Source: Anthoceros angustus
Lineage: Eukaryota; Streptophyta; Anthocerotopsida; Anthocerotales; Anthocerotaceae
NCBI GenBank assembly: GCA_010909165.1
Contig: VJWM01000068.1
Location: forward strand, 310,001 to 374,000
Direction: 5' to 3'
DNA length: 64,000 bases
The position numbers and the translations under genes were made by a program. The number at the start of each line of letters is the position of its first letter. The stretch's first letter is position 1. The notes under the pieces were generated by a model, which was given only the letters and a program-made list of their open reading frames with translations, ran no database searches and was not told the origin of the DNA. This document shows, piece by piece, positions 29,706-41,983 of the stretch.

Positions 29706-32248
29706 GCCAACAATCTCCACAACCCTACGATGGCTTTGTATGTGACACCCACGATGACTTTTTGATGAAGCGGCTTGGGCTGCCCTCTTGTGGGCTAGAC
29801 TTCAAGACACAAATATCAACCTTTGAGCTAGCAAAAAAGCGATTCCATATCTCAAATATCTTGAACTTGTTTTATGGCGGAGAGAGTAGCCCTACTAGAA
29901 AAGGGCACCCTATGTTACAGTGGATGTTGCAATTTTTTGTTACACTTCCACATTGCAACATGTTTTGGAGGGTTGGTATTAAGTTTGTTAGTTCCCCTTG
30001 GTGTGCCATCTTAACACGAACTGCACTCTCTTCCCACCTCCCCTTCGGTACACCCTCTCTCACAAGCATTGTTAATAATTTCCCACCTGCCATTGTTACA
30101 GTCGTGTTGCAATTTTATGTACCACTTCCAACTTCCATCATGGTTTAATGGCTTGGTGTTAAGTTGGTCCATTCTTTCTCTTCGATCTCCCACCATCCTA
30201 ACACAATGCTTGGTCTCTCACTTCATGTACCACTTCAAAATTGCAACACTTTATGGTGGCTAGGTGTTCATGGTGTCCTTTTCTTATCCACCTTCTCACC
30301 CCATCTTAACACAATACTTGGTCTCTCTCCTCTCACCTCACCCTGCTATTTATTGCCCCCTTATCACACCCTTTTATACTCTTTCACTTCTCCTCCTCCT
30401 TCATGACTGTGAGGAGGACCTCCCCTATCACAGCCATTTTATACTCTTCCACTATTCCTCTCTCACCTTGCTTGTTACAATGACCTCTCTCCCTCTTCCT
30501 TCCTTTTACCTCCTTTGCATATACTCAATATACATATATATGTTTGTAGGCTTCAAGACATAAGTATGTGTACGCTTATATGTACACATCCATCCGTTAT
30601 ACTTCTATTATATTAGTGTATTTACATGCCTCTTTGTATACGTATATACGCACGTATATATAGGCATCAAGACTTGTTTATATAATAATATATATGTGCT
30701 AACCCTTACGTCACTCTCATACCTTATATATCTAAGTGTTTGATTTTATTGACAATTTAAATCAAATTTTTGGACACTTCAATCGTCCTCTATCCCTTGC
30801 GCCTTTGTTTCCACCGATGCAATACGAACTCCACGTGATATGGGCATATGCGGGCGTGCACCACCAACATGTGCCTCGAATCGGCGACGCGACGCCACTT
30901 GGTGACTCTTCAGACCAACACCATTGGTTTCAGGGTTCCTCCACATCTTCCTACACCTATCCAGCGACCTCTATAACCACTTTCACGGCAGAGGACCCAT
31001 GTCAATGCTAGGCTACAAAGGTGGGCAGACCAATTCCCTCTTGTTTGTTGCTAATTGACCATCACCGTCCACCCATGCACGCGACTCCATCGTCCGCAGG
31101 AAAACATCTCGACCATTTACATTCCTCCACAAACGGCCCCTACCCATAGATCGGTACCAACCATTCCTATGTCACTTGCGCCTACACCCCTTCGCCACCG
31201 TCCGACTCGACTCCTCTTGCAGCTTCAACACCGTTGTCTTTGCTTGACCCTCTTCGCAAGACCTCCTCGTTCCTCCGTGTGGTCCACCTTCGGGGCGACC
31301 ACCCACTAGCCTCAATGGCTAGCCCTTCACTCCGGCCCCATAGGCTGCCAAATCACCACTTCCACAATTCCATGGCAAACGAATAGCATTCAATCTCTCG
31401 ATCCGGGTTGCCACCCTACTCACGCTTTTGACACGGATCGTGATACGCCTTGTCGGTGGCACGCCATCACACCTCCGTGATCCCCACCATCCACGTTGCC
31501 TCCGGCATCACTTGACGGTGACGCTCCCTGCTTGGCACCTTCCTCCATCTTCCTTCTCCACCGGGTTCTGCCTTCCTTCACGACCGCCTTCACCTTCCAC
31601 CGCTTTTCCTTCCCTTCTTCCCTGCAGTCATGCACACGCATCACTTACAGCTCACGCCCCTACATAGCGAAACCTACATATCACAACCAAGCATTCCATT
31701 AACCGTCAACGACTATTTTACCACTCCAAGATTCTAAGATGTCCAATCCATGCCTTGCTGCCCACTTCAACTCATCCAGGTTGCGCCCTCCCCGTTGGAC
31801 ATACGTTTCTCGAACTCCTTTGCTCCCACCGGACCAAAGGGATTCGTCCCATGCTCGTGCTTGCAATTCTTGCCGACGCTTGCCTGGTGTTGGCCACACA
31901 CCACCATGCTTCAACAACGCCACCACGGCTTGTCGCACGCCTTTCTCCATGCCTTCGTGCTCACATTAGGCGGATGCAACCATTTTGCATCCTTCCCTTC
32001 TCCCTCCATTGCGACTTGCCGCACCTTCTTGCCCACATTGTGGTTCCTTGTCCGCGATGCACCCGCAAACCCGGCCACAATATCCTCGCCTATACTTGCA
32101 AACTCATACTCTACCTTCCTCACCGCCTTTCTCGCAAACTTCGTCGTGGCTCGACCATGGCATCATCACCCATTTTGCACACACTAGCTCCAACACACTG
32201 GTGAAGGCCTCCCTCACTCGTCCTTCCTCATCGGACGACTCTTAACAT
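29706..32248. other. No gene; AT-rich then pyrimidine-rich sequence
   Basis: 29.7-30.5 kb has repeated phrases such as CACTTCCA/ATTGCAACA and ACACAAT(A/G)CTTGGTCTCTC. 30.5-30.76 kb is A/T rich with TATATATG runs. 30.8-32.2 kb is C/T rich on the plus strand and open in several frames only because of base composition. Nothing was assigned. Confidence 0.45.
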
Positions 32249-32275
32249 GGTAATTCTGTAAGGAGGTTAATATAC
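32249..32275 (+). repeat. Left terminal inverted repeat (imperfect)
   Basis: GGTAATT followed 5 bases later by AGGAGGTTAATAT. Pairs with 48880-48907. Confidence 0.55.
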
Positions 32276-32662
32276 GAACCCCCTTTCGGTGTTGCAGAAC
32301 CCCTTTGACGAAAATCACTCGGTATCTAAATCACGCAAAGCCATCACGCCTCCTCGACAATGGACCATTCTTGGCCCCCGACTAAGTCATGAACAACACA
32401 ATTGAGGCATACACACAATGATTAACAGTGTGCGCCCGGCTGGATGAAGCCATGATAGTGGAAGAGGGACGTTTTTAAATGTGCACTTCACAAAATGGCA
32501 CCGATAGACACATGGCATAATGAAGTTTATGTCAGGAATCCTAATACATTGGATCCGGTTACTCATGCGGGCTATTCTGGATCTCAACTGGGCCCTGAAC
32601 AGAAGCGGAATCTAAAACTACAGCTAGGTTTCGCATACGCTCCAGTTCTTCTTCACAAACTG

Positions 32663-35416
32663 CTATTCTCTCACCCAAAGCGTTGTCATCGTTATTAACC
32701 TCCGCTTGGACCTGTACGACGTGGGAGGTTGCCATATGGTATCCGCTTTCTGTCCTTCCTCCAACACCCGCCTGCTCGTCTTCATCCTCCTGGCACTCAA
32801 AGAAACAACTTGGGCCTTTGAACAATCCTTTTCACTTATACAAACCTCCTTTGCCCAGAACTGTGAAGGGCCTTTGCGGTGGGGCTCGAAGGTAAGCTCT
32901 TCTTCAACATCCGGGAGAACCTCGTATCCGTGGATGCGCTGGGGGATGTATCCAACACACCGTAAGTCTGCTTTGATGGCGATACAGTTTCTTCCACATA
33001 GCAAGGCTGCAAGTACCGTTGTGCCACTTCCGGAGCATGCGTCCACCACCCAGTCCCCTTCTTTTGAGAAGGTCTTGATCAATTTCATCATCAGCCCAAG
33101 AGGCCTTTGGTATGGGCATACCACCAACTTGTCATGGGACAAGTACACCTGCTTCTTTACCACATTGTCATGTCCTATGACGGACCTCCCATTGTTGAAA
33201 GTGCCATGCATGGCATTCGGCATCATCGGAGCTCGATCCTTTGAACACCCATCCTTCAAGCCCCATCCGACAGTCACATACTCCACTGTTTCAAATCCGC
33301 CCCTATCATTGCTCATGTTAGTTTTATCCCACACGAAAGACACCAGGCCACCCTTCTTACACCACTGCGCATCGATTCCGTCTTGTGTGGGCTTCCTCCA
33401 CTCCATGCATGACAATCATGCGGAAGTCTTATAGTTTTCTCAAAAGCTGAAATACTCAACATAGTGGCATCCATCCGTTTGTCCATAGGCCCAATATCAA
33501 AGCCTGGGCACATCCATGACTAACGGTGTACCTCCTCACCAAGGTAGCCCGCATCTCCAAAATATCTCGCTTCTCCACTTGGTAATGAACCTCCTTCTCA
33601 CCACGAACGAAAATGTGCAGCCCTTCATGAAGATCAGACCGCCATGTGCTCGTCTTCCAAACTCTTCCAATTATTGATCTCGAAAATGAAATTTTAAAGT
33701 CCTCCGGCATTTTACGCAAGTTGTCTATATCCTTCAATTGCCGCAAGGGCAAAACGTATAAGTGCATACAGCTGATGCATGAAACATTATGCACTAGATC
33801 TCAAAGGCATGGTGAGGCGCCGGCCGCCTCAAGCCTGAGTTCTATGGAGTGGATGAGGCGCCGGCCGCGCCTTCTAAGGCAGGTCCCCACATCACATGTG
33901 GAAGTGGCCTCCAGCCGGCGCTGCAAGAACGTTAGGGTTTGTAAGCAGAATATGAGAGAATTAGAAAACGATGGGTAGTATGGCACACCTTCCGTGAATG
34001 CCGTCTGAACCGAGCTATCATTTCGTCCGAATGCAAAGGATATTCCAGCCTAACCTCTTGAATGATGAGCAGCCCAAGTGTTTTACCATAGCCACTTGTA
34101 TAACATGAAACTTCTTCCGTAAGGTAATCTCCTCATCCATACCTTTTAGGTCGATAATTGTCAACACCTTCTGTCTACGATGAGTATCCACGACCGCACT
34201 CTCCAGGAATCCTTGAACGATTTCCACGGCTTTGCTAGCATATCCTTGACTTCACGTAACAAAGTGTCAACAACCTTAGCCTCCTCTTGTACCTTCCGCT
34301 TGCCTTTGCCTTCTTACTTGTTTTAGAACATGTTTTTCCGCTCGCAATTCTCCAGCCTCCATTTTGAAAATATTCGATCCACGTTGTCCCAAACCTTCCC
34401 TCTGCTTCGCAATGCATAAGATGTGGGTCCGATTGTCCACCTTATTCGCTTGTAAACATCGCCTTCCGACCTCCGTCGTCCTCAATCAAGCCCAATACAC
34501 GGTATAGGTTGAATTTCCAATTCATGGTCATCTGGACATCATCTCGGCAATAAGCGATTCGTCCCTCAAGTACCGACCCGCTCAATGAAGGACATCTTCT
34601 TCCTTTGTCCGACATCGATTGTGGTCTGCCGCATTCGCATTTCCGCCATCACCCATTAATACACATGAGCTTCCACATATTGGAAGCGTGTTTTCCTGGA
34701 GATATATCTCGCCAAATGTTTCATGGTGCAAAGGTATGGTTCCCACCAAGAACCCCCATAACATATTTCTTACGAACCTTTTCGGTCCAACTTGAGGTTG
34801 TCACACTCGTCGGGTCGATCATGCAAAGGAGAGGTAACACGCCTCCTCAATCCTTCCCTTCGATATTACACGAGCCAAATAATTTGCCCATGCCTCGTCC
34901 ACTCTCCTTATCTGCGCATACGGTGTAATATGGGATGCTGGTTTCAAATTCTCCACTTCACTAATACTGCTTCTGAACCACCTTCTTGGAGTAAGCCGAG
35001 TCAATTGTCAAAGTGCATCTCGATAGCATCCTCCGGCCTTTCCTCGTCTGCACGAACATGAGCAGTGGCAATGTTTTCCGGATGGTCCCCTTTCCTCCAT
35101 CTCTTCGACTTCTTCTTCCCACTACCGCCGCCACATCGCCATCGCCGTCTGGTTCACCGGCAGAGACATCCGTAGTGCTCTTCCGCTTTCCACCTCGCCC
35201 ACCACATCACCGCCTCGCCTCCTCTTCTTCGGCTCACGGGCCGGCCCCACCTCCTCCTTCTTCAACAGCGGCCAGGGCGCCCCGTCGCCTAGTCCATCTC
35301 CCCAATGGAAATCGACAAACCGGTTTGGGTTTAGTCATCGCCTTCCCCGTCGTGATAGTAGCCGGCCGCCATTGTCATCCGATCGACAAGTGACGGTAGG
35401 AACAAGGTCTACAAAG
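32663..35416 (-). pseudogene. N4-cytosine/N6-adenine DNA methyltransferase gene, 3' part
   Basis: The longest open part (33415-32663) contains LVSFVWDKTNM, FETVEYVTVGWG, YQRPLGLMMKLIKTFSKEGD and WVVDACSGSGTTVLAAL followed by GRNCIAI, a classic S-adenosylmethionine site (DxxxGSGTT...GR...GIE). A SAM motif near the C-terminus, preceded by P..RP..L, is the order of the beta-class N4C/N6A enzymes. The expected DPPY/SPPW catalytic motif upstream is not visible and may be deleted near 33.5 kb. Upstream pieces (EIVQGFLESAVVDTHRRQKV, LTIIDLKGMDEEITLRKKFH, FKISFSRSIIGRVWKTSTWR) lie in other frames. The gene is interrupted by the Copia element at 35417 and apparently resumes at 42241. Confidence 0.6.
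35412..35416. repeat. Target-site duplication of Copia-1, left copy
   Basis: CAAAG; identical to 42236-42240. Confidence 0.9.
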
Positions 35417-35668
35417 TGACGATTTGTAGAGATAATGCATTAATTAAATCGATAAAATAATTACATCATTGATAATCAAGAAAAGAACCAAAGTGTTTAT
35501 GAGACTTGGACAACTTAACTAAACCGAAAAGTCATGTCTGTTTCGCTAAAGGTCGCAACCCTAATGAAAGGGTATATATAACTTAAGCTAAGTTATATGT
35601 GTGACTAATAAGCTAACCCTAGGTTACTTAACATTATGATAACACCCTAAGTACTCATTACTTCATCA
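35417..35668 (-). repeat. Copia-1 3' LTR
   Basis: 252 bp, plus-strand ends TGACGATTT and CTTCATCA. Nearly identical to 41984-42235. Confidence 0.93.
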
Positions 35669-35677
35669 CTCCCACTT
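35669..35677 (-). other. Copia-1 polypurine tract
   Basis: Minus strand reads AAGTGGGAG directly before the 3' LTR, the usual position of the plus-strand DNA primer. Confidence 0.7.
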
Positions 35678-36756
35678 GTTGAATGCATGTTAAGTACATT
35701 CCTTCCTTGTGCGGTCCCTTGTGAGCGTGAGCGTCACTTGAGCCTCCTCCTTAGCGCCATTTACGTCAGGAGCAATGGAGCGTGAGGATGAGATGCCTCG
35801 CCCGAGGTACGCTGGTATTTAACCGCAGCCACGCTTCCTGCGCCTCATTTCAAGATTCCAACTTTGGAGGAGAGCGCTTGTCGCTATGTCTTCTATCACA
35901 ACACCATCTCGATGATGCCCTCGGGGGCTTGCCATAATCGTGATCCCCTTGGTCGATTTTCAGCTAGAACACCTGCTGAGAAGCCCAAAGAACTCACATC
36001 ACTGCTAAAGGTCCCCGCCGCCTAGGCGTCCAAGAGGGAGGCCACCTGGCGGCGTAGAGGAAGGGCACGAGTGCCATCGCGATGCCACTATGGGGCTTCT
36101 TCTCGCGGTGCCCCACGAACTAACAAGCAAGTGATTGCTGATGCGAGGAGGTTCGACGAGGGTGAATATGCCTACTCGGGATGAGGCGATTCCACCTTGC
36201 CATTTTCCTTCCCCGCCATAAGAGAGTATGATGAAGAGAGTTGTGTGCCTGAAACATAAAACACCCGGATCGCCACTATGGTATCGATGTCGGGTGACTG
36301 ACATACTTCGTCGCAGGAGGTCACCATGTGGAATACCCGCACACGCAGCCGACTTCTCATGAAGCGTTGATTTCCGCCTGCTTGCTTTAGCCCCTTCGCT
36401 TATTGTGCTCCACTACTTTGAGAAATTCTAACATCACCTGCAGATCTTGTAGGGACCGACATCCGGCTCAGGGAGGAGGAACGTCTCGAACCTGAAGAAC
36501 GAATATCTTATCAGGAAAGGAAGAGACGTAACAGCCCTCTCGAAGGAGAAAGCTTCTCCACACCTGAAGAGCCGGATTCTGAGAATCCTGACGAGGAAAA
36601 TAACAACATTGATGATTCTGATGAAGCGAGCTTCAACTGGGATTAGGGGCTAGGCCTTTTTCTTTTGCTTTCAGACTGCTTTGAGGAAGTCTTGCGACCT
36701 CCCGAGTCCCAGACTCTTTACATGTTTGTGGTGTAACTCTCGGCCTAGAGCCTTAG
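35678..36756. other. Copia-1 segment between RNase H and 3' LTR
   Basis: About 1 kb, unusually long for Copia. It carries the C-terminal end of a plus-strand (antisense) acidic frame at 36437-36646, with EEERLEPEERISYQERKRRN and an EEPDSENPDEENNNIDDSDE tail ending in FNWD and a stop. Further plus-strand coding-like fragments (EREDEMPRPRYAG near 35775) lie upstream in other frames. The function is unknown; it may be a captured gene piece or an antisense ORF. Confidence 0.5.
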
Positions 36757-37380
36757 TCAGATATCCGCAGGGTTGTCATTGTTGGTATGTAGTCCAAGTA
36801 TATTTTCCTGCCACCGCTTCTCTAATGTAGTGATACTCGACTTCCACATGCTTTGTACGTGAGTGAAAGAGGATTCTTTGCTAGAGCCATGGAGCCTTGG
36901 TTGTCTCAGATAGATAGGGCTGTGGTAGGTGAATTCCCATCTCCTAAAAATTAACTTACACCACACTATCTCTTTTGTTGCACTGCGAACTCTATACTCG
37001 GCCTCAGATTGATGGCCACCGTAGGTTGCTTCTTGGATGACCAACATATAGGTCCATGACAAAGGAGACCACATATCCAAACCGACTTTCTCGTGTCAAT
37101 GTCTCCAGCATAGTCAGAGTCTGTAAAAGTCTCTAAGTCTAGAGTCTTTCCTTCCTGGTGCTCATACCTTAAGCCTACATCTGATGTTCCTTTCAGATAG
37201 CGAAACGCCCGTTTCAAACTCTGCCAATGTTCATGGCCTGGATGTTCAAGAAATTGGGATAAGGCGCTGGTTGAAAATGCAACGTCTGGCCTCGTAGTGT
37301 TTGAAGCATAGATAAGTTTACCTACCCCTTTTCTCAGATGGTACATTTGCCATAGCATCCTTTTCAAATTACTGTGGACA
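36757..37380 (-). pseudogene. Copia-1 RNase H region
   Basis: Contains GVGKLIYASNTTRPDVAFST, HWQSLKRAFRYLKGTSDVGL and FTDSDYAGDIDTRKS, matching the Copia RNase H region (YL..TRPDI, YLKGT, DADWAGD). Later pieces (SKKQPTVA, near 37000) are in a shifted frame. Confidence 0.85.
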
Positions 37381-37599
37381 CATTGACTTACTCAACTTCA
37401 ATCCACTAGGTAAGGGTGTTGATGCCGGTTTGGCATCTTTAAGGCCCATCTGCTCCATACCTCATAAGGTATCTCGGCCGTGTCAAGGTAATAATTCTTC
37501 TATCTCTATCCCTTTGAATGTGAACACCAAGACACTTTCTAGAGGTCCGAGATTTGTCATCTCAAATTTCGTGTTAGCGCAGTTGAGCTTGGTGATGTA

Positions 37600-38190
37600 T
37601 GCTCCACTATTGCAAAGCATAATCAAGTCGCCCACATAGATCGCAAGGTAACAGACTACGTTGTCTCGATCCAGAACGCATGTGCCGCCATCCGCTGCAC
37701 TTTACAAAACCTAGTTCACGCAGCTCCTCATCCAGGACTGCGTTCCATTCCATAGCAGACTGCTTGAGCCCATACAGAGTTTTGATTAGCTTGAGGACAT
37801 AGTCCTCTTTGCCTTTTACTTCATAACCTGGAGGCTGCTGCATATATATCTCTGTATCTAGCTTCCCATGTAGAAATGTTGTTTTCACATCAAACATATC
37901 TAACTCATAGTCTTTGTGGGCTGCAACAGCACATAGGATACGAAAAGTTGCCATCTTGACAACTGGAGCAAATGTTTCCAAGTAGTCTAGGCCTGGCACT
38001 TGGGAAAATCCTCGAGCTACGAGTCTTGCTTTATACCTATCAAAGGTACCATCAGCTTTCACTTTTAGTTTGAAAACCCATTTACATGAGACCATTTTGC
38101 GGCCTGGAGGTAACTTGGCTAGCTCCCAAGTCCCGCTTTTGATCAAGGATCTGTGACTATCGTATGGCCTTTTTCCATTCAAGAAGATCG
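37600..38190 (-). pseudogene. Copia-1 reverse transcriptase
   Basis: Open from about 38182: SGTWELAKLPPGRKMVSCKW, VFKLKVKADGTFDRYKARLV, GLDYLETFAPVVKMATFR, DVKTTFLHGKLDTEIYMQQP and LIKTLYGLKQS are standard Copia RT motifs. A frameshift near 37690 follows, and the active-site box at 37627-37638 reads YVGD instead of YVDD. Confidence 0.9.
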
Positions 38191-38594
38191 TCTACTAAGT
38201 GCCTCCTCATATGAGTGTGGCTCGATGGGGTCCAAAGAAAAGAGTTGACTTGCTGCCCTAAAGTCATGTGACCGATAGTAACTGAGGATGTCGCTCACTG
38301 GGTAGCGCTCAGTTGAGCAGCAGTGGGTCTTGCTCACCGAGGTGCGAGTTTCAAGATCCGATCGTTCAAGATCCGCATCGCCGCATCGCTTCCTCCATAT
38401 CTAAGTCCACATAAAAGGTAGAGGATCTGAGGATGGGGCTGCATTTGATCAACGACATCCTCGAAATCTTGTTCTAAATTACGACAACGCGTGCTAGGTC
38501 GGTCGCACCGTGGATCCTCTTGTTCCCCACCGCAGGAGCAACATCCTCGTGAAGATCCTCAAAATGCGAGACATCTTGTTCAAGATGTTCCCAA

Positions 38595-39530
38595 TCATCT
38601 TCGGGCGTAATCGCCGAAGCTCCCACGCCGTAAACGGTTTTCATCAAAGGTAACGCCCCTGGAGTAGATGACGTGATTAGTAGGCACATCATACAACTTG
38701 TATGCCTTGATGCCTTCAGTGTAACCTAACATCAGCAACTTTTGTGCTTTGTTGAACAGTTTCTTGCGCTTCTCCCTGGAGATGAAGGCATAGGCTACAC
38801 AACCAAAAGTCCTCAAATGCAAGATCTTGGGCTTATGTCCATAGAAGGCTTCATATGGAGTCATCCCTGCGACAAGACAGGCACTGTTCCTTAGGTAAAC
38901 AGAGGTTGTAAGGGCTTCGGCCCAATAGGACAGAGGGAGGTGAGCATGGTTCAGCAAAGAAGATGTCATCTCCTGCAAAGTGAGGTTCATGTGCTCAGCC
39001 ACCCCGTTCTGTTGAGGTGTATAGACCACTGTTAACTGCCTGCCAATTCCTTCATCTGTGCAGAAGGCCTGGAATTCTTGTGAGGTAAATTCCCCACCAT
39101 TATCCGAACGCAAGGTCTTGAGCTGCTTCCCAGTCCAGCGTTCTGAGAACTTCAGATAAGCTTTGAAGTGTGAAAAGCATTCACTTTTAGCTTTAAGGAT
39201 ATAAGCACTGACAAAACGTGTCGTGTCATCTGTGAAGGTCAGAAAATATTTCCCGCCGCCGAGGGAAGTCTTTGACAAGGGGCCACACAAGTCTGTGTGC
39301 ACTAACTCCAGGACTTCTGAAGCCCTGTGAGGAGCCTTGTTTCTAAAGGCTGCTTGATGGCGTTTTGCAAGAACACAGGGTTCACATAAAGGTAAAGGCA
39401 CTAATTTGCCAATAGGACCATCAGCATAGAGGTCACTAGCAGCTAATTTCTGCAACTTGCTGCTGTGTGGGTGACCTAATCGAGCATGCCACAACTTAGA
39501 CTTCGCTATCACAGTGTGAGGTGGGAGTCC
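38595..39530 (-). pseudogene. Copia-1 GAG-pre-integrase and integrase
   Basis: LWHARLGHPHSSKLQKLA and CEPCVLAKRHQ form the HHCC pre-integrase zinc site. The core has HTDLCGPLSK (first Asp), TLRSDNGGEFTSQEF (second Asp) and YTPQQNGVAEHMN (Glu), so the DDE triad is intact. TPYEAFYGHKPKILHLRTFG and MLGYTEGIKAYKLYD complete the C-terminal region. The frame closes at 38595 before RT. Confidence 0.92.
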
Positions 39531-40000
39531 TCATGTGTTAGATGGGACTGTACTACTCCACCCTTAGTGTGAAGACGAAACAGGTCATGTTCAGAAGACC
39601 CGTAGGCTAGAACTCTGTTAGAATTAAAGGCATCTATGACCTTACACTTTGTAGCTGTGAACAGAATGTGACTGTTATTGTCTATGTTTAAACGCCTAAC
39701 AGAGATTAGATTGCGTGTCATCTCAGGTACAAAATAAACATCTAAGAGAGACCTGACAGCCTGGATGGTACTGGTGAATAGTCCCCATCCCTGGAGAGAC
39801 AAGAGACCTATTATCGCCAAGGTAGACAAACCGGTCCTTGATCGACTGAAGTCAAATGCGTTTCTATCAAAACACATGTGAGCAGTGGCACCTGTGTCTA
39901 AGTACCACTCTGTGAATTGCCTAGCATTTGTCTTTGCTGACAAGGACTGGATTAGTATACTCCCCTGTCCCAACCATGAGGGCTGATGGCGATGGCTGCT
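39509..40000 (-). pseudogene. Copia-1 aspartic protease region
   Basis: WYLDTGATAHMCFDRNAF holds the DTGA catalytic motif, followed by LLDVYFVPEMTRNLISVRRL. This is the usual Copia protease upstream of the GAG-pre-integrase. The overlap with the integrase frame at 39509-39512 marks a frameshift. Confidence 0.88.
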
Positions 40001-40052
40001 TCTTAACCACAACATTGGTTTCAGCGTTTCCCTCCTTTCGAGGTAAGCCTCG

Positions 40053-40860
40053 CTAGCTTTTCCTGCATTCACGCTCCCGGACTGTGGATTTTGCACGATT
40101 GCAAGTCCCCGACTTCTTACTTTTCTTGTTTGCAACCGGCCGAGTGGCCTCCTTGCGAGCCGCCACCTCGGACGAACCAGATCCACCGCCTGAGTATGGT
40201 CTTGCACCACCGCCCACTGCTTGGATGTAGCGCCGCGACGCCGCTTGTCCTCCTCTGGTCGCCTCCTCTTCCAGGAGGGACCCAACAAGTTCTGCAAATG
40301 TTAATTCTGGTACTTTGAGGCTGGCTGATTTCGCCAGTTTGGCCACCTGTGATTGGGATGCATGAATTGATGTCACAAAGTGTGACCATGACTGAGTCAA
40401 TGATAGCAACAGGTACAATGTCAGCATTTCATCCTTGATGGTTTCCTTGGTAGCATTTTCCAGTTTAGAGACCAAGGTTCTGAAAGTCATTATATGTTTT
40501 TCCACAGATTCTCCTTCACGCATTTTACATTCTTTGAAGGTTGTTGAGACGGTGATTTCTTTGAGTTCTTTCTCGCGTCTGACTCCTCCAGCGATCCGAT
40601 CAGTTAGCCTCACAACCAGCTTGCCTCATCATGTCTGCGTGAGTCCACTTCTAATGAAATACATGGAAGATTCATTTCGAGTTCTCGCTTCCTTTTGTGC
40701 AAGTTTCACTCTCGTGCATCTAAACCTTGTGTGGTTTTCCGAGTTTTACGTTGAAGTGCGCCTTTCATGCGCATGACCCAAATATCATCGACGACCATCA
40801 AATCTATCCTTTTCTTTGAACCCTTCCCCACCTACGGATGAGGAGCTGATTCCCATTGTA
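40053..40860 (-). pseudogene. Copia-1 gag
   Basis: N-terminal MGISSSSVGG and KEKDRFDG near 40850, then KELKEITVSTTFKECKM and ESVEKHIMTFRTLVSKL of the UBN2-type gag. A Gly/Ser-rich region follows, with a degenerate CCHC knuckle whose end reads RERECRKS. The parts before and after 40613 are in different frames. Confidence 0.85.
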
Positions 40861-40954
40861 AGGGCTTATAAAGGGTTTAAAGCTACTATCTATTGCCTCG
40901 AGGCATCTACGGAGGTGAGCAAGTATGTTAACAGGTCTAATTACTTCATGTAAG

Positions 40955-41640
40955 CTAGATGCCTGCTGTGCCTCCTTTTCTGCAATCCTTTCTTAATGTG
41001 AACCTATTGTAAGTGTAGGTTGCACATGAAGGACAAGAGTTGGGATCATCAAACCGCTGATTGCTATTAGTACAGTTGATTGATCTAACTGCAAAAGTGC
41101 GAAATTCAGGGTTTTTCAACAATTCTGGCTTTAACAACACATGGATTTTATAATCCAGGTGGAACAGCTGCTCCCTTAGATCCTGTAAATCCACACTTAC
41201 GCCAGCAACACTCTTATTCAGGTTTACATAACGCCTATCTACAAATAGGGCGTGAGATTCAATTGAAATAATCGGAAGCTGTGGTGTGTGGTGGTGAGGA
41301 AACCATTAGGGTTTCCATGTACATCAGGTGAGAGCCTAGGACGCAACTCCAGAGGGTTGGCTTCCGGAACTTGCTCACGGGGACCAACTAACAAATGTTG
41401 AAAGTCTGGGTATAGGGTGGAAACCAGAAAATTGTAAGCCTCACGCAGCCGTGTGCTGTGTGCAGGCCTGTCTTGATTTCTGTGTGTCCACTCCTCAGTT
41501 TGCTGGTGAATGCGCTCAACAATGTTTCTGTCGTTAGGTTGTCCCCTGAGTGGTCGATTGCGTTGGTTGACTCGCTCAGCAGGTCGAGGCTACCAGATTT
41601 GGCCCTCGTTGTGTGCCATTTTTAATGGCTTGTATTCTGG
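40955..41640 (-). pseudogene. Extra ORF region between Copia-1 5' LTR and gag
   Basis: Starting MAHNEGQIW near 41640 and passing through LREAYNFLVSTLYPDFQHLL. In a second frame it gives ALFVDRRYVNLNKSVAGVSV, KIHVLLKPELLKNPEFRTF and a Cys-rich end (INCTN, NSCPSCATYTYN). It looks like genuine former coding sequence (two long frames on one strand with a shift near 41250) but is not gag. The family is unrecognised; it may be a captured host gene. Confidence 0.5.
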
Positions 41641-41972
41641 CTGTTAGAATGCTAAATTTATGCATTCTGATTGCTATTTATCAATTTACAAAAGCTATTT
41701 GCACTATCTAGCGTGTGTTCTAGTGAAGTTCTATCGAATTGCTATAGGAGCAATCAATAGAACTACATTAGAATGCAACTACTAGATTTGCAAAACAGCA
41801 ATTTGTAAACAAGCAATTATAAAGAAAACAACCAGAAATTTAAGTTCTTGATTTTATTTTGGGTTTCATTTCAAGAAAGCATTCTTAAACATAAAACAAC
41901 CAAAATGCATGTTTGTGCATATCCCGAAATGCACATTTGATGTGCATTCTTTAGAATAAAGCGCATCATCAT

Positions 41973-41983
41973 GCTCGATACCA
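41973..41983 (-). other. Copia-1 primer-binding site
   Basis: Minus strand TGGTATCGAGC immediately inside the 5' LTR. It resembles the usual plant Copia initiator-Met site TGGTATCAGAGC with one base missing. The same variant occurs in Copia-2. Confidence 0.8.

Noticed and set aside
32663-33415. Bacterial contamination explaining the methyltransferase
   Set aside because: It lies in continuous plant repeat sequence, interrupted by a Copia element with a target duplication on both sides, so it is part of the plant genome.
35620-35640. CTAACCCTAGG as an interstitial telomere repeat
   Set aside because: A single occurrence inside the Copia LTR, repeated only because there are two LTRs.
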